From Parabacteroides sp. PFB2-10 (GTDB lineage Bacteria > Bacteroidota > Bacteroidia > Bacteroidales > Tannerellaceae): a stretch of 64,000 bases of DNA. Numbering within the stretch: the stretch's first letter is position 1; each line of letters opens with the position of its first letter. A program made the position numbers and the translations under genes. Location of the stretch: contig NZ_JARXWI010000006.1 in NCBI RefSeq assembly GCF_029893085.1, positions 166,256 to 230,255 of the forward strand. The letters are read 5' to 3'. This document shows, one piece after another, positions 51,234 to 63,871 of the stretch. The notes under the pieces are model-generated. The model was given only the letters and a program-made list of their open reading frames with translations. It was not told the origin of the DNA and made no database searches.

Positions 51234-52421
51234 ATGGCAAAAGAAAAATTTGAAAGATCGAAACCGCATGTTAACATCGGTACGATTGGTCACGTTGACC
51301 ATGGTAAAACTACTTTGACAGCTGCTATCACAACAGTATTGGCAAAGAGAGGTCTTTCTGAATTGCGTTCATTCGATTCTATCGACAACGCTCCGGAAGA
51401 AAAGGAAAGAGGTATCACTATCAACACTTCACACGTTGAGTACGAGACTGCAAATCGTCACTATGCTCACGTTGACTGTCCGGGTCACGCCGACTATGTA
51501 AAGAACATGGTTACGGGTGCTGCTCAGATGGACGGTGCAATCATCGTAGTTGCTGCAACTGATGGTCCTATGCCTCAGACTCGCGAGCACATCCTGTTAG
51601 CTCGTCAGGTAAACGTTCCGAGACTGGTTGTATTTATGAACAAATGCGACTCTGTTGACGACGAAGAGATGTTGGAACTGGTAGAAATGGAAATGAGAGA
51701 ACTTCTTTCTTTCTATAACTTCGACGGTGACGCTACTCCGGTTATCCGTGGATCTGCCTTAGGTGGATTGAACGGTGACGCTCAGTGGGAAGAAAAAATC
51801 ATGGAGCTGATGGAAGCTTGCGATACTTGGATTCCGCTGCCTCCGCGTGAAGTGGACAAACCTTTCTTGATGCCGGTTGAAGACGTGTTCTCTATCACAG
51901 GTCGTGGTACAGTAGCAACAGGTCGTATCGAAACAGGTATCATCAAAGTAGGTGAAGAAGTTCAGATCATCGGTCTGGGAGCTGAAGGCATGAAATCTGT
52001 AGTAACAGGTGTTGAAATGTTCCGTAAGCTGTTGGACGAAGGCCAGGCTGGTGACAACGTAGGTTTGTTGCTGCGTGGTATCGACAAAAACGAAATCAAA
52101 CGTGGTATGGTAATCACCCACCCGAACAAGGTAAAACCGCACTCTAAAGTAAGAGCTGAGGTATATATCCTGAAGAAAGAAGAAGGTGGTCGTCACACGC
52201 CGTTCCACAACAAATACCGTCCTCAGTTCTACATCCGTACATTGGACGTAACTGGTGAAATCACTTTGCCGGAAGGAACTGAAATGGTAATGCCTGGTGA
52301 TAACGTATCTATCACTGTAGAATTGATCTACCCGGTAGCTTGTAGCGAAGGTTTGCGTTTCGCTATCCGTGAAGGTGGACGTACAGTAGGTGCAGGCCAG
52401 ATCACAGAACTGTTAGACTAA
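51234..52421 (+). CDS. tuf: Elongation factor Tu
   Basis: A 395-residue GTPase that delivers aminoacyl-tRNA to the ribosome. G motifs are [38 protein letters not shown] and IRGSALGG; domains II and III are complete. Codon use is more biased than in the surrounding accessory genes (few rare codons), as expected for high expression. It lies in the tRNA-tuf-tRNA block, probably co-transcribed. Confidence 0.98.
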   Translation: MAKEKFERSKPHVNIGTIGHVDHGKTTLTAAITTVLAKRGLSELRSFDSIDNAPEEKERGITINTSHVEYETANRHYAHVDCPGHADYVKNMVTGAAQMDGAIIVVAATDGPMPQTREHILLARQVNVPRLVVFMNKCDSVDDEEMLELVEMEMRELLSFYNFDGDATPVIRGSALGGLNGDAQWEEKIMELMEACDTWIPLPPREVDKPFLMPVEDVFSITGRGTVATGRIETGIIKVGEEVQIIGLGAEGMKSVVTGVEMFRKLLDEGQAGDNVGLLLRGIDKNEIKRGMVITHPNKVKPHSKVRAEVYILKKEEGGRHTPFHNKYRPQFYIRTLDVTGEITLPEGTEMVMPGDNVSITVELIYPVACSEGLRFAIREGGRTVGAGQITELLD

Positions 52422-52440
52422 TAATTAGTTCAAAAATAAA

Positions 52441-52460
52441 GCCAGCCTTCGGGCTGGCTT
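52441..52460 (+). terminator. Hairpin after tuf
   Basis: GCCAGCC-TTC-GGGCTGGC directly before tRNA-Trp, followed by TTAT only. It may be a partial terminator or an RNA processing and stability hairpin. Confidence 0.65.
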
Positions 52461-52464
52461 ATCT

Positions 52465-52537
52465 ACGGAAGTAGCTCAGTCGGTAGAGCACTGGTCTCCA
52501 AAACCAGGTGTCGGGAGTTCGAGCCTCTCCTTCCGTG
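52465..52537 (+). tRNA. tRNA-Trp (CCA)
   Basis: 73 nt. Acceptor ACGGAAG/CTTCCGT, anticodon loop CTCCAAA (CCA) in a CTGGT/ACCAG stem, T loop TTCGAGC. The tuf-tRNA-Trp-secE order is common across bacteria. Confidence 0.97.
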
Positions 52538-52558
52538 CAAAAAAAATCTATAGATTCG

Positions 52559-52753
52559 ATGAAAAAGATAATCAACAATATTAAGGAATCTTATAACGAA
52601 CTTGTTTATAAAGTTTCTTGGCCAACAAAAACAGAGCTCTCCAATAGTGCGGTAGTGGTATTAGTCGCTTCCCTTATCATTGCAGCACTTATCTTTGTTA
52701 TTGACCTGGCTTTTGAAGGCGTGATGCGTATCGTCTACGAAAGAATCTTTTAA
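52559..52753 (+). CDS. secE: Preprotein translocase subunit SecE
   Basis: A 64-residue single-helix subunit of the SecYEG channel. It starts MKKIINNIKESYNELVYKVSWPTKTEL, with the conserved amphipathic VSWPT segment, and has one membrane helix (about 29-52). The ATG at 52559 is used since the frame upstream runs through tRNA-Trp. nusG follows 12 bp later. Confidence 0.96.
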   Translation: MKKIINNIKESYNELVYKVSWPTKTELSNSAVVVLVASLIIAALIFVIDLAFEGVMRIVYERIF

Positions 52754-52765
52754 TCGGTTTTAAGT

Positions 52766-53308
52766 ATGTCTGATATCCAGAAAAAATTTTATGTTCTTCG
52801 CGCCATTAGTGGCAAAGAGAATAAGGTTAGGGAATACTTGGAATCCGAGATGAAAAATTCGGACTTGGGTGAATATGTGTCACAAGTTCTTATTCCCACT
52901 GAGAAGACTTTTACAGTACGTAACGGCAAGAAAGTAATGAAAGAAAGAGCTTACTTGCCGGGATATGTATTGGTAGAGGCCGCCTTGGTTGGGGAAGTCG
53001 CTCATCAATTACGCAACATCCCGAATGTGATTGGTTTCTTGGGGGGATCTGAAAACCCCATTCCTTTGCGCCCTGCTGAAGTAGCCCGTATCTTAGGTAC
53101 GGTAGATGAACTGCAGGAACAACAGGAAGAGATGGACATCCAATTCTATGTTGGGGAAACCGTGAAAGTGACCTATGGTCCTTTCAATGGTTTTAGTGGC
53201 ATAATCGAAGAGGTCAATGCCGAGAAAAAGAAACTCAAAGTGATGGTTAAAATCTTCGGACGTAAGACCCCGCTTGAGTTAGGTTATTTACAAGTAGAGA
53301 AAGAATAG
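52766..53308 (+). CDS. nusG: Transcription termination/antitermination factor NusG
   Basis: A 180-residue factor. The NGN domain ([20 protein letters not shown] to VLVEAAL) binds RNA polymerase; the C-terminal KOW domain is [21 protein letters not shown], which contacts Rho or S10. Normal length. It is co-transcribed with secE and the ribosomal protein genes. Confidence 0.97.
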   Translation: MSDIQKKFYVLRAISGKENKVREYLESEMKNSDLGEYVSQVLIPTEKTFTVRNGKKVMKERAYLPGYVLVEAALVGEVAHQLRNIPNVIGFLGGSENPIPLRPAEVARILGTVDELQEQQEEMDIQFYVGETVKVTYGPFNGFSGIIEEVNAEKKKLKVMVKIFGRKTPLELGYLQVEKE

Positions 53309-53379
53309 TACTTTATTGTTACAAAAGTACTCCCCCTCTTTCTTAAAGTTATTGATGTTATATATTAAATTTAAGAAAA

Positions 53380-53823
53380 ATGGCTAAAGAAGTTGCTGGA
53401 CAAATCAAATTGCAGATTAAAGGAGGAGCAGCAAACCCTTCTCCCCCAGTAGGACCGGCTTTAGGTTCTAAGGGTATTAATATTATGGAGTTTTGCAAGC
53501 AATTCAATGCCAGGACTCAGGACAAGGCTGGAAAAGTATTACCTGTGGTAATTACTTACTATGCCGATAAGTCATTCGACTTTGTTGTTAAAACACCTCC
53601 TGTGGCAATCCAATTACTGGAAGTGTCCAAACAGAAGAGTGGCTCTGCAGAACCAAATCGTAAAAAGATTTCGGAAATTACCTGGGAACAGGTAAAAACG
53701 ATAGCAGAAGACAAAATGGTCGATTTGAACTGCTTTACTGTTGAGTCAGCCATGAGAATGGTTGCCGGAACAGCCAGAAGTATGGGTATCACAGTAAAAG
53801 GAGAATTCCCGGGTAATAATTAA
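53380..53823 (+). CDS. rplK: Ribosomal protein uL11
   Basis: A 147-residue protein of the GTPase-associated centre. [25 protein letters not shown] and [14 protein letters not shown] are the L11 N-domain, and [23 protein letters not shown] plus [14 protein letters not shown] the rRNA-binding C-domain. The 71-bp gap before it has an AGTACTTT/AAAGTACT hairpin of uncertain use. Confidence 0.98.
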   Translation: MAKEVAGQIKLQIKGGAANPSPPVGPALGSKGINIMEFCKQFNARTQDKAGKVLPVVITYYADKSFDFVVKTPPVAIQLLEVSKQKSGSAEPNRKKISEITWEQVKTIAEDKMVDLNCFTVESAMRMVAGTARSMGITVKGEFPGNN

Positions 53824-53837
53824 AAAAATCAATTGAG

Positions 53838-54536
53838 ATGAGTAAACTTACAAAAAATCAAAAGTTGGCTTTAAGCAAGATTGAACCTGGGAAAATGTAT
53901 ACATTAAAGGAAGCATCTGCCTTAGTAAAAGAAATTACTACGACAAAATTCGATGCCTCAGTTGATGTGGACGTTCGCTTAGGTGTTGACCCCCGTAAAG
54001 CAAACCAGATGGTGAGAGGCGTTGTCTCTTTGCCGCACGGAACGGGCAAGCAGATCAGAGTTCTTGCATTATGTACACCTGACAAAGAAGCCGAAGCTAC
54101 TGCAGCCGGTGCGGAATATGTTGGGTTGGATGAGTATATCGATAAGATCAAAGGCGGTTGGACCGACATTGATGTTATCATTACCATGCCGTCTATCATG
54201 GGTAAAATCGGTGCTTTAGGTAGAGTGTTAGGGCCTCGTGGCTTGATGCCTAACCCCAAGAGCGGTACGGTTACCAATGAGATCGGAAACGCTGTTAGAG
54301 AGGTTAAACAAGGTAAGATCGACTTTAAAGTAGACAAAACAGGTATTGTACATACATCTGTGGGTAAAGTTTCCTTTACTCCGGATCAGATCCGTGACAA
54401 TGCCAAAGAGTTTATCGCAACGTTGATCAAACTGAAACCGGTAGCAGCAAAAGGTACATACGTTAAGAGCATTTATCTTTCAAGTACAATGAGTCCGGGT
54501 ATTAAAATTGACCCTAAATCAGTTGAAGAGAACTAA
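53838..54536 (+). CDS. rplA: Ribosomal protein uL1
   Basis: A 232-residue two-domain protein of the L1 stalk. The family motif is [25 protein letters not shown] near 125-150, with [18 protein letters not shown] in the outer part. It lies 14 bp after rplK. In many bacteria L1 represses the rplKA mRNA; no obvious L1-site mimic was identified here. Confidence 0.98.
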   Translation: MSKLTKNQKLALSKIEPGKMYTLKEASALVKEITTTKFDASVDVDVRLGVDPRKANQMVRGVVSLPHGTGKQIRVLALCTPDKEAEATAAGAEYVGLDEYIDKIKGGWTDIDVIITMPSIMGKIGALGRVLGPRGLMPNPKSGTVTNEIGNAVREVKQGKIDFKVDKTGIVHTSVGKVSFTPDQIRDNAKEFIATLIKLKPVAAKGTYVKSIYLSSTMSPGIKIDPKSVEEN

Positions 54537-54550
54537 AAAACAATTGAGCA

Positions 54551-55081
54551 ATGAGAAAGGAAGATAAATACGCTATTATAGAGAAGCTTACGGCAACCGT
54601 AAAGGAATATCCTCATTTCTATTTGACTGATATCGAAGCATTGAATGCGGAGAAAACCAGCCAATTAAGAAAAGCTTGCTTCAAACAGGAAATCAAACTG
54701 ATTGTTGTTAAGAATACGTTGCTGAAAAAAGCATTGGAAAACGTTGAAGGAGACTTCTCTCCGTTAGACGAATCACTGAAGGGTAATACAGCCATTATGT
54801 TCTCGCAGCAGGCTAATACCCCGGCCAAACTGATTAAGGATTTTACGAAAGGTGCAAAAAAAGGTGAAGTAGCTAAACCACAATTGAAAGCCGCATACGT
54901 GCAGGAAAGCTTCTATATTGGTGCTGAAAACCTCGATGCCCTGGTAAACATCAAGAGCAAGAACGAGCTTATTGCAGATGTTATCGCTCTGTTGGAATCT
55001 CCGGTGAAGAATGTTATTTCTTCTCTGCAATCAGGAGGTCAAACTCTTACCGGTATTTTGAAAACACTGGAAGAGAGATAA
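54551..55081 (+). CDS. rplJ: Ribosomal protein uL10
   Basis: A 176-residue stalk base protein: MRKEDKYAIIEKLTATVKEYP, the rRNA-binding LRKACFKQEIKLIVVKNTLLKKAL, and the C-terminal helix ISSLQSGGQTLTGILKTLEER that binds L7/L12 dimers. It lies 14 bp after rplA. Confidence 0.97.
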   Translation: MRKEDKYAIIEKLTATVKEYPHFYLTDIEALNAEKTSQLRKACFKQEIKLIVVKNTLLKKALENVEGDFSPLDESLKGNTAIMFSQQANTPAKLIKDFTKGAKKGEVAKPQLKAAYVQESFYIGAENLDALVNIKSKNELIADVIALLESPVKNVISSLQSGGQTLTGILKTLEER

Positions 55082-55129
55082 ATTTCATATAACTTATTAC
55101 TGATAAATAAACATTTAAATTATACAAAA

Positions 55130-55504
55130 ATGGCAGATTTGAAAGCTTTTGCTGAACAATTAGTAAACTTGACTGTAAAAGAAGTGAGCGAACTCGCTAC
55201 TATCCTGAAAGAAGAGTACGGAATCGAACCTGCTGCTGCAGCTGTTGCTGTTGCAGGTCCTGCAGCTGCTGCTGCACCGGCTGAAGAAGAAAAAACTTCT
55301 TTCGACGTAGTATTGAAAGCTGCGGGTGCTAACAAATTAGCAATCGTAAAATTAGTAAAAGAACTGACTGGTCTTGGCTTGAAAGAAGCAAAAGACTTAG
55401 TTGACGGTGCTCCAAGCCCTATCAAAGAAGGTATGGCGAAAGCAGACGCAGAAGGATTAAAGAAGAGCTTAGAAGAAGCAGGAGCAGAAGTTGAGCTTAA
55501 ATAA
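55130..55504 (+). CDS. rplL: Ribosomal protein bL12
   Basis: A 124-residue stalk protein. The N-terminal dimer domain ([19 protein letters not shown]) is joined by an Ala-rich hinge (about 37-54) to the C-terminal factor-binding domain with [20 protein letters not shown] and [15 protein letters not shown]. It lies 48 bp after rplJ. Confidence 0.98.
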   Translation: MADLKAFAEQLVNLTVKEVSELATILKEEYGIEPAAAAVAVAGPAAAAAPAEEEKTSFDVVLKAAGANKLAIVKLVKELTGLGLKEAKDLVDGAPSPIKEGMAKADAEGLKKSLEEAGAEVELK

Positions 55505-55531
55505 AATTCATAGCCTGTTAAGCAGGTAGGT

Positions 55532-55572
55532 GGTTAAGAGTCTGCGATCAAAAGGAGACTCTTAACCTTTTT
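55532..55572 (+). terminator. Attenuator-like terminator between rplL and rpoB
   Basis: A perfect 11-bp stem GGTTAAGAGTC (55532-55542) / GACTCTTAACC (55557-55567) followed by TTTTTGCG, with a smaller CCTG-TTAAG-CAGG hairpin just upstream. It is in the 107-bp gap between ribosomal protein and RNA polymerase genes and would lower rpoBC transcription relative to rplJL. Confidence 0.85.
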
Positions 55573-55611
55573 GCGTCTATATTTTCATTAAGTTCAATAA
55601 AATCCTTACAG

Positions 55612-58600
55612 ATGTCTTCAACAACTGACAAACAAAGAGTTAACTTCGCTTCGATCAAGAATCCACTGCCTTATCCGGATTTTCTCGAAGTACAATTGAA
55701 GTCATTCCAAGACTTTCTACAACTTGACACAGCTCCCGAAAAACGTAAGAAGGAGGGATTATATAAAGTATTTGCAGAGAATTTCCCGATCGCAGATACA
55801 CGCAATAATTTCGTGTTAGAGTTTTTAGACTACTACATTGATCCGCCCCGTTATACGATCGAAGAGTGTATTGCGAGAGGATTAACCTATAGTGTTCCCT
55901 TAAAAGCTAAGTTAAAGCTGTATTGTACAGACCCGGATCACGAAGATTTCGATACCGTTATCCAGGATGTATATCTGGGACCTATCCCATACATGACCGA
56001 AAGAGGAACCTTTGTTATCAATGGAGCTGAACGCGTCGTTGTTTCTCAGTTGCACCGTTCGCCCGGTGTATTCTTCGGACAAAGCACGCATGCAAACGGA
56101 ACAAAACTCTACTCAGCCCGTATTATCCCGTTTAAAGGATCCTGGATCGAATTTGCTACAGACATCAACAATGTCATGTATGCCTATATCGACCGTAAAA
56201 AGAAATTGCCAGTAACTACCCTTTTGAGAGCGATCGGCTTTGAAAGCGATAAAGATATTCTCGAAATATTCAATCTGGCGGAAGAGGTTAAAGTAACGAA
56301 GACAAACCTGAAAAAGCTTATCGGACGTAAGTTGGCTGCTCGTGTACTGAAGACCTGGGTAGAAGACTTTGTGGATGAAGATACCGGTGAGGTGGTTTCT
56401 ATTGAACGTAATGATGTTATCATCGATCGTGAGTCTATTCTGGATCAGGATAACATCGAAGAAATTCTCGAATCGGGAACTCAACATATCTTATTGCATC
56501 GGGAAGATCAGAATCTCTCCGACTATGCTATTATATATAACACACTACAAAAAGACCCGAGTAACTCGGAAAAAGAAGCCGTCCTGTACATTTACAGACA
56601 GCTGCGTAATGCAGACCCGGCTGATGACGCCAGTGCTCGTGAAGTAATCACAAACCTCTTCTTCTCAGAAAAGCGTTATGACCTGGGAGAAGTTGGGCGT
56701 TACAGAATCAATAAAAAATTAGGCCTTTCTACCAGCGACGACGTAAAGGTATTGACTAAGGAGGATATCATCGAGATCATCAAATACTTGATTGAATTGA
56801 TCAATTCAAAAGCGATTGTGGATGATATCGACCACCTTAGTAACCGTCGTGTGCGTACGGTAGGGGAGCAGTTATATAATCAATTCGGTATCGGATTGGC
56901 ACGTATGTCCCGTACGGTTCGTGAACGTATGAACGTACGCGATAATGAGGTATTTACACCGATCGATTTGATCAATGCGAAGACAATTTCTTCCGTTGTC
57001 AACTCTTTCTTCGGAACAAACGCCTTGTCGCAGTTTATGGATCAGACCAATCCGCTGGCTGAGATCACTCACAAACGTCGTCTGTCGGCATTAGGCCCGG
57101 GTGGTCTTTCCCGTGAACGTGCCGGTTTCGAGGTGCGTGACGTACACTATACACATTATGGTCGTCTTTGTCCGATTGAAACACCTGAAGGACCGAATAT
57201 CGGTTTGATCTCCTCGCTTTGTGTGTATGCCAAGATAAATGACCTCGGCTTTATATCTACGCCTTATCGTAATGTAACCGATGGAAAGGTAGACTTCTCA
57301 GAAGAAGGATTACAATATTATACGGCTGAAGAGGAAGAGAAACTGACTATTGCCCAAGGGAATGCTCCTCTGGATGCGAAAGGCCGCTTTATCCGCGACA
57401 AGGTGAAATCACGTTTGGAAGCTGACTTCCCGGTTGTGTCACCGGCAGAAGTGGATCTGATGGACGTCTCGCCGACGCAGATTGCCTCTATTGCCGCCTC
57501 TTTGATTCCGTTCTTGGAACATGACGATGCCAACCGTGCGTTGATGGGATCTAACATGATGCGCCAGGCAGTTCCTTTGTTGCATGCCGACGCTCCTATT
57601 GTTGGTACCGGTATTGAGAAACAAGTTGCACGCGACTCACGTACTCAAATCGTTGCCGAACGTGAAGGAGAGGTGGTTTATGTAGATGCAACGACTATTA
57701 AGATTAAATATGATCGTACGGAAGATGAAGACTTCGTGAGCTTCGACGATGCGGTTAAATCTTATATTATTCCTAAGTGGAGAAAGACAAACCAAAGCAC
57801 CACTGTTGACTTGCATCCTATTTGCAAAGTCGGTCAACGGGTTGTTGCCGGAGATGTGCTCACCGAAGGGTATTCTACTCAAAACGGCGAATTGGCACTT
57901 GGACGTAATGTCATGGTGGCTTACATGCCTTGGAAAGGGTACAACTATGAGGATGCGATCGTATTGAACGAACGCATGGTACGTGAAGATTTCTTTACCT
58001 CTGTGCATGTAGACGAATACATCCTCGAGGTACGTGAAACCAAACGCGGTATGGAAGAATTGACTTCCGATATCCCGAATGTGAGCGAAGAAGCAACAAA
58101 AGACCTGGATGAAAGAGGTATTGTTCGCATCGGAGCGCGTATCGAACCCGGAGATATCCTGATTGGTAAGATCACTCCGAAAGGGGAGTCCGATCCTTCT
58201 CCGGAAGAAAAACTGCTTCGTGCTATCTTCGGAGACAAAGCAGGAGATGTGAAAGATGCTTCTTTAAAAGCAACTCCTTCTCTGCGAGGAGTGGTGATCG
58301 ATACAGCTCTCTTCTCAAAAGCGGTTAAGAAACGCAAGTCTCGTTTGACAGACAAAGCGATTCTTCCCAAATTGGATGAAGAGTATGATACCAAACTGGC
58401 TGAACTGAAAGCCAAATTGGTTGAAAAGTTAGTTGTTCTTACCAATGGTAAAACCTCTCAGGGAGTGAAAGACTTTATGAATGTGGAAGTTGTTACCAAA
58501 GGGAATAAATTCACCCGTAAAGTATTGGAAGACCTTGACTACAGTGCCGTACAAGTAAGCAAATGGACAGCTGACGAACAAAAGAACGAACTGATCAAAC

Positions 58601-59424
58601 AGGTTATTCTTAACTATTTGAAAAAGTTCAAAGAGTTGGATGCCGAGTTGCGTCGTAAGAAATTCGACCTTACGATCGGTGATGAGCTTCCGACAGGTAT
58701 TGTTCAGATGGCTAAAGTATATATCGCTAAGAAACGTAAGATCCAGGTGGGAGATAAAATGGCAGGACGCCACGGAAACAAAGGTATTGTTTCTAAAATC
58801 GTTCGCCAGGAAGATATGCCGTTCCTCGAAGATGGAACACCGGTTGATATCTGTTTGAACCCGCTGGGTGTACCTTCCCGTATGAACCTCGGACAGATTT
58901 TTGAAGCTGTACTGGGTTGGGCCGGACGTAAGCTGGATGCCAAATTCGCTACGCCGATCTTCGACGGTGCCTCATTAGACGATTTGAATGACTGGACTGA
59001 CAAAGCAGGTATTCCTCGTTACGGAAAGACCTATCTGTATGATGGTGGAACCGGAGAACGATTCGACCAACCGGCAACCGTAGGTGTTACCTACTTCCTG
59101 AAACTGGGTCACATGGTTGATGACAAGATGCACGCACGTTCAATCGGTCCGTACTCTTTGATTACTCAGCAGCCATTAGGTGGTAAAGCTCAATTCGGGG
59201 GACAACGTTTCGGAGAAATGGAAGTTTGGGCGCTCGAAGCATTCGGCGCTGCTCATATCCTGCAAGAAATTCTTACCATTAAGTCGGACGACGTTGTCGG
59301 CCGTTCCAAAGCATACGAAGCCATTGTGAAGGGAGATCCCATGCCACAGCCGGGCATCCCTGAATCATTGAACGTATTGCTCCACGAACTTCGTGGTCTT
59401 GGTCTGAGTTTTACGCTGGACTAA
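55612..59424 (+). CDS. rpoB: RNA polymerase beta subunit
   Basis: A 1270-residue subunit, the usual size in Bacteroidales. The rifampicin-region segment [25 protein letters not shown] is wild-type-like, and later blocks include [33 protein letters not shown] and [19 protein letters not shown]. The stop TAA overlaps an AATTATCAATTATC repeat that fills the 38-bp gap before rpoC. Confidence 0.98.
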   Translation: MSSTTDKQRVNFASIKNPLPYPDFLEVQLKSFQDFLQLDTAPEKRKKEGLYKVFAENFPIADTRNNFVLEFLDYYIDPPRYTIEECIARGLTYSVPLKAKLKLYCTDPDHEDFDTVIQDVYLGPIPYMTERGTFVINGAERVVVSQLHRSPGVFFGQSTHANGTKLYSARIIPFKGSWIEFATDINNVMYAYIDRKKKLPVTTLLRAIGFESDKDILEIFNLAEEVKVTKTNLKKLIGRKLAARVLKTWVEDFVDEDTGEVVSIERNDVIIDRESILDQDNIEEILESGTQHILLHREDQNLSDYAIIYNTLQKDPSNSEKEAVLYIYRQLRNADPADDASAREVITNLFFSEKRYDLGEVGRYRINKKLGLSTSDDVKVLTKEDIIEIIKYLIELINSKAIVDDIDHLSNRRVRTVGEQLYNQFGIGLARMSRTVRERMNVRDNEVFTPIDLINAKTISSVVNSFFGTNALSQFMDQTNPLAEITHKRRLSALGPGGLSRERAGFEVRDVHYTHYGRLCPIETPEGPNIGLISSLCVYAKINDLGFISTPYRNVTDGKVDFSEEGLQYYTAEEEEKLTIAQGNAPLDAKGRFIRDKVKSRLEADFPVVSPAEVDLMDVSPTQIASIAASLIPFLEHDDANRALMGSNMMRQAVPLLHADAPIVGTGIEKQVARDSRTQIVAEREGEVVYVDATTIKIKYDRTEDEDFVSFDDAVKSYIIPKWRKTNQSTTVDLHPICKVGQRVVAGDVLTEGYSTQNGELALGRNVMVAYMPWKGYNYEDAIVLNERMVREDFFTSVHVDEYILEVRETKRGMEELTSDIPNVSEEATKDLDERGIVRIGARIEPGDILIGKITPKGESDPSPEEKLLRAIFGDKAGDVKDASLKATPSLRGVVIDTALFSKAVKKRKSRLTDKAILPKLDEEYDTKLAELKAKLVEKLVVLTNGKTSQGVKDFMNVEVVTKGNKFTRKVLEDLDYSAVQVSKWTADEQKNELIKQVILNYLKKFKELDAELRRKKFDLTIGDELPTGIVQMAKVYIAKKRKIQVGDKMAGRHGNKGIVSKIVRQEDMPFLEDGTPVDICLNPLGVPSRMNLGQIFEAVLGWAGRKLDAKFATPIFDGASLDDLNDWTDKAGIPRYGKTYLYDGGTGERFDQPATVGVTYFLKLGHMVDDKMHARSIGPYSLITQQPLGGKAQFGGQRFGEMEVWALEAFGAAHILQEILTIKSDDVVGRSKAYEAIVKGDPMPQPGIPESLNVLLHELRGLGLSFTLD

Positions 59425-59462
59425 TTATCAATTATCAACTCTCAATTCTCAATTAGAAGAAT

Positions 59463-62400
59463 ATGGCTTTTAGAAAAGAAAATAAAATAAAGAGTAGCTT
59501 TTCAAAGATTACAATCGGTTTAGCTTCCCCGGAAGAGATTCTTGAGAACTCAAGCGGTGAAGTATTGAAACCGGAAACGATCAACTATCGTACCTATAAG
59601 CCTGAACGTGATGGTTTGTTCTGCGAGCGCATTTTTGGTCCGATCAAGGACTACGAATGCCATTGTGGTAAATACAAACGTATCCGTTACAAAGGAATTG
59701 TCTGCGATCGTTGTGGTGTGGAAGTTACGGAAAAGAAAGTGCGTCGTGAACGTATGGGACATATCCATTTGGTTGTGCCGGTGGCACACATCTGGTATTT
59801 CCGTTCACTGCCCAATAAGATCGGTTATCTGTTAGGTGTACCTACCAAAAAGCTCGATTCTATTATCTACTACGAACGCTATGTCGTTATCCAGCCGGGA
59901 AGTGTTGACTCCGTAGCCGAATTGGATCTCTTGTCGGAAGAAGAATATCTGGATATCCTGGATAGTCTGCCAAAAGAAAACCAACTGCTCGACGATACCG
60001 ATCCCAATAAGTTCATTGCCAAAATCGGTGCTGAAGCGGTATACGACCTGTTGCAACGTCTTGATCTGGATGCTCTTTCTTATGACCTGCGTCACCGTGC
60101 CAGCACGGACTCTTCGCAGCAGCGTAAGAACGAAGCCCTGAAACGTCTTCAGGTGGTTGAGTCATTCCGTGCGTCACGCAACCGGAACAAACCGGAATGG
60201 ATGATTGTAAAGGTGGTACCGGTTATTCCGCCCGAACTGCGTCCGTTGGTGCCGCTGGATGGTGGACGTTTTGCTACCTCCGACCTGAACGACCTCTACC
60301 GTCGTGTGATTATCCGTAACAACCGTCTGAAACGACTGATCGATATCAAAGCGCCGGAAGTGATCCTGCGTAATGAAAAACGTATGTTGCAGGAAGCTGT
60401 CGACTCGTTGTTCGACAACTCACGCAAATCGAGCGCTGTGAAAACAGATGCCAACCGTCCGTTGAAATCACTCTCCGACAGTTTGAAAGGGAAACAGGGA
60501 CGTTTCCGTCAGAACCTACTCGGTAAACGTGTTGACTACTCAGCCCGTTCGGTAATCGTGGTAGGTCCGGAATTAAAAATGCATGAATGCGGTTTGCCTA
60601 AAAACATGGCAGCCGAACTTTATAAACCATTCGTTATCCGTAAACTGATCGAACGCGGCATCGTGAAAACGGTGAAATCCGCTAAGAAGATCGTCGACCG
60701 GAAAGAACCAGTGGTATGGGATATTCTGGAATATGTAATGAAAGGACATCCGGTGCTTCTGAACCGTGCCCCGACATTGCACCGTTTGGGTATCCAGGCT
60801 TTCCAACCCAAATTGATCGAAGGAAAAGCTATTCAGCTACACCCGTTGGCGTGTACGGCGTTCAATGCCGACTTCGACGGTGACCAGATGGCTGTTCACT
60901 TGCCATTAGGCAACGAAGCTGTTCTGGAAGCGCAAATGCTGATGCTTGCATCGCATAATATCCTTAACCCGGCCAATGGGGCGCCTATTACCGTACCTTC
61001 TCAGGATATGGTTTTGGGACTCTATTATATCACCAAACTGCGTAAAGGAGCTAAAGGTGAAGGCCTTACTTTCTACGGACCGGAAGAGGCAACCATTGCT
61101 TACAATGAAGGCAAGGTAGCTATCCATGCCCCGATCAAGGTATATGTACAGAACGTAGACAGCGAAGGTAACCCCGTTCGCGAAATGATCGAAACTTCTG
61201 TAGGACGCTTGATGGTGAATGAGTTTGTTCCTGAAGAGGTAGGTTATGTCAACGAGATCCTGGGTAAGAAATCACTGCGTGATATCATTGGTAAAGTGAT
61301 CAAGACATGTGGTGTGGCTCGTACGGCTCAGTTCCTTGACGATATCAAGAACCTGGGTTACCAGATGGCTTTCAAGGGAGGTTTGTCGTTCAACCTGGCC
61401 GACGTATTGATCCCCGAAGAAAAAGAAACATTGGTTGCCGAAGGCGACGAGGAAGTGGCACAGATCCTGGCCAACTACAATATGGGATTCATCACCTTCA
61501 ACGAACGTTACAACCAGATCATCGATACCTGGACCCACGTTAACAGCAAGCTCTCTAATATCCTTATTAAGAAGCTGGCCGACGACAACGATGGTTTCAA
61601 CTCGGTTTACATGATGATGGACTCCGGTGCCCGTGGATCGAAAGAACAGATCCGTCAGCTGTCCGGTATGCGTGGATTGATGGCGAAACCGCAAAAGAGT
61701 GGTTCTGACGGCGGACAGATCATTGAGAATCCGATTCTTTCTAACTTTAAAGAAGGATTGTCGGTGCTCGAGTACTTTATCTCTACCCACGGTGCCCGTA
61801 AAGGGTTGGCCGATACGGCTTTGAAAACGGCTGACGCCGGTTATCTGACCCGTCGTCTGGTGGACGTATCACACGATGTGATCATCAACGAAGAGGACTG
61901 CGGTACGCTGCGTGGCCTGGTTTGCACAGAACTGAAAAACAATGAAGAGGTGATCGCCTCTTTATACGAACGTATACTCGGACGTGTCTCTGTACACGAC
62001 ATTCAACATCCGCTGACTGGCGAGATCATTGTCAATGCCGGAGAAGAGATCCGCGAAGATGCGGCCGATAAGATCCAGAACTCTCCGATCGAGAGTGTTG
62101 AGATCCGTTCGGTACTTACCTGTGAATCGAAGAAAGGGGTATGTGCCAAATGTTACGGACGTAACCTGGCAACCGGTCAAATGGTTCAGAAAGGTGAAGT
62201 GGTTGGTGTTATTGCCGCCCAGTCTATCGGTGAACCGGGAACCCAGTTGACACTGCGTACGTTCCACGTTGGGGGTATTGCCTCCAACATCGCAACGGAA
62301 AACAGTATCGTATCCAAATACGACGGTATCCTTGAAATTGAAGAACTTCGTGCCGTTGACGCAGAAGATGCTACCAATAAGAAACATCAGGTAGTCGTTA

Positions 62401-63749
62401 GCCGTCTGGCTGAAATGCGTATCGTCGATCCGAATACCAACATTGTCCTGTTGACCCACAACATTCCTTACGGTTCTAAACTCTTCTTCAAGAGTGGAGA
62501 TAAGGTAAAGAAGGGCGACACAATCATCGAATGGGACCCGTTCAATGCCGTTATCGTATCGGAAGTTTCCGGTAAGGTAGAATTTGAAAACGTGATTGAG
62601 GGTAACACCTATAAGGTGGAAAGCGATGAGACGACCGGTTTGAAAGAAAAGATCATCATCGAATCGAAAGATAAAACAAAGGCTCCTGCTGCCCACATTG
62701 TGGACGAAAACGGCAACCATCTGAAGAATTATTCTTTGCCGCTGGGATCTCACGTAATCATCGAAGAAGGCGATATGATCAAGGCCGGTGAAGTATTGGT
62801 GAAAATACCTCGTGCTGTTGGTAAGACTGGTGACATCACCGGAGGTCTTCCGCGTGTAACCGAGTTGTTCGAAGCACGTAACCCGTCTAACCCGGCTGTC
62901 GTATCTGAAATCGACGGTGAAGTTGGATTCGGTAAGATCAAACGTGGTAATCGTGAAATCACCGTAACCTCTAAGCTGGGTGAAGTGAAGAAATACATGG
63001 TGCCGCTGTCTAAGCAGTTGCTTGTTCAGGAAAACGACTATATCCGTGCGGGTATGCCGTTGTCCGATGGAGCTATCACTCCTTCCGACATTCTGGCAAT
63101 CAAAGGTCCGACGGCTGTTCAGGAATACATCGTGAACGAAGTTCAGGACGTATATCGCCTGCAGGGTGTGAAGATCAACGACAAACACTTCGAAGTAATT
63201 GTACGTCAGATGATGCGCAAGGTAGAAGTTGTCGATCCGGGAGATACCCGCTTCCTCGAACAACAGGTGGTTGACAAACTGGAAGTTATGGAAGAAAACG
63301 ACCGTATCTGGGGCAAGAAAGTGGTGCTCGACGCGGGCGATTCACAGACCATGCACGCCGGACAGATCGTTACCGCCCGTAAGCTGCGCGATGAAAACAG
63401 TATGTTGAAACGCCGTGACCTGAAACTGGTAGATGTGCGCGATGCTGTTCCGGCAACCGCCAACCAGATCCTGCAGGGTATCACCCGTGCCGCACTGCAA
63501 ACCACCAGCTTTATGTCGGCTGCTTCCTTCCAGGAGACAACGAAAGTATTGAATGAAGCAGCTATCAACGGTAAAGTAGACCGCTTGGAAGGCCTGAAAG
63601 AAAACGTAATCTGTGGTCACCTGATCCCGGCAGGAACCGGACAGCGTGAATTCGACAAATTAGTTGTCGGAGCCAAAGACGAATTCGATCGCATCTTTGC
63701 CAACCGCAAAAATGTCGTAGACTTCAGCGCAATCGAAGACGAAGACTAA
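59463..63749 (+). CDS. rpoC: RNA polymerase beta' subunit
   Basis: A 1428-residue subunit. The N-terminal zinc site is [20 protein letters not shown], the catalytic Mg motif [12 protein letters not shown] near residue 470, the second zinc site uses CGTLRGLVC and [16 protein letters not shown], and bridge/trigger regions ([37 protein letters not shown]) are intact. It ends with an acidic [10 protein letters not shown] tail and is followed by a strong terminator. Confidence 0.98.
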   Translation: MAFRKENKIKSSFSKITIGLASPEEILENSSGEVLKPETINYRTYKPERDGLFCERIFGPIKDYECHCGKYKRIRYKGIVCDRCGVEVTEKKVRRERMGHIHLVVPVAHIWYFRSLPNKIGYLLGVPTKKLDSIIYYERYVVIQPGSVDSVAELDLLSEEEYLDILDSLPKENQLLDDTDPNKFIAKIGAEAVYDLLQRLDLDALSYDLRHRASTDSSQQRKNEALKRLQVVESFRASRNRNKPEWMIVKVVPVIPPELRPLVPLDGGRFATSDLNDLYRRVIIRNNRLKRLIDIKAPEVILRNEKRMLQEAVDSLFDNSRKSSAVKTDANRPLKSLSDSLKGKQGRFRQNLLGKRVDYSARSVIVVGPELKMHECGLPKNMAAELYKPFVIRKLIERGIVKTVKSAKKIVDRKEPVVWDILEYVMKGHPVLLNRAPTLHRLGIQAFQPKLIEGKAIQLHPLACTAFNADFDGDQMAVHLPLGNEAVLEAQMLMLASHNILNPANGAPITVPSQDMVLGLYYITKLRKGAKGEGLTFYGPEEATIAYNEGKVAIHAPIKVYVQNVDSEGNPVREMIETSVGRLMVNEFVPEEVGYVNEILGKKSLRDIIGKVIKTCGVARTAQFLDDIKNLGYQMAFKGGLSFNLADVLIPEEKETLVAEGDEEVAQILANYNMGFITFNERYNQIIDTWTHVNSKLSNILIKKLADDNDGFNSVYMMMDSGARGSKEQIRQLSGMRGLMAKPQKSGSDGGQIIENPILSNFKEGLSVLEYFISTHGARKGLADTALKTADAGYLTRRLVDVSHDVIINEEDCGTLRGLVCTELKNNEEVIASLYERILGRVSVHDIQHPLTGEIIVNAGEEIREDAADKIQNSPIESVEIRSVLTCESKKGVCAKCYGRNLATGQMVQKGEVVGVIAAQSIGEPGTQLTLRTFHVGGIASNIATENSIVSKYDGILEIEELRAVDAEDATNKKHQVVVSRLAEMRIVDPNTNIVLLTHNIPYGSKLFFKSGDKVKKGDTIIEWDPFNAVIVSEVSGKVEFENVIEGNTYKVESDETTGLKEKIIIESKDKTKAPAAHIVDENGNHLKNYSLPLGSHVIIEEGDMIKAGEVLVKIPRAVGKTGDITGGLPRVTELFEARNPSNPAVVSEIDGEVGFGKIKRGNREITVTSKLGEVKKYMVPLSKQLLVQENDYIRAGMPLSDGAITPSDILAIKGPTAVQEYIVNEVQDVYRLQGVKINDKHFEVIVRQMMRKVEVVDPGDTRFLEQQVVDKLEVMEENDRIWGKKVVLDAGDSQTMHAGQIVTARKLRDENSMLKRRDLKLVDVRDAVPATANQILQGITRAALQTTSFMSAASFQETTKVLNEAAINGKVDRLEGLKENVICGHLIPAGTGQREFDKLVVGAKDEFDRIFANRKNVVDFSAIEDED

Positions 63750-63779
63750 TCATACGAAGCGAATCCTATCTTATATAAA

Positions 63780-63814
63780 AGCTACCGGAAGTTTTTCCGG
63801 TAGCTCTTTTTTTG
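63780..63814 (+). terminator. Intrinsic terminator after rpoC
   Basis: AGCTACCGGAA-GTTT-TTCCGGTAGCT followed by CTTTTTTTT, 31 bp after the stop. It ends the long transcript from the secE/rplK region. Confidence 0.95.
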
Positions 63815-63871
63815 TTTAAAAGAGGAGATATCTTGCGTATCCGGTGAATCCTGATTCAGACACCTACGAAA

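Noticed and set aside
53309..53332. AGTACTTT/AAAGTACT hairpin before rplK as a terminator
   Set aside because: No T tract follows and the genes on both sides belong to the usual nusG-rplK transcript; left as an unassigned hairpin.
61962..63263. Long open frame (433 codons) on the minus strand inside rpoC
   Set aside because: It is fully antisense to a conserved gene, composed of low-quality sequence rich in Phe, Asp and His typical of reverse-strand translation, and has no promoter or family signature.
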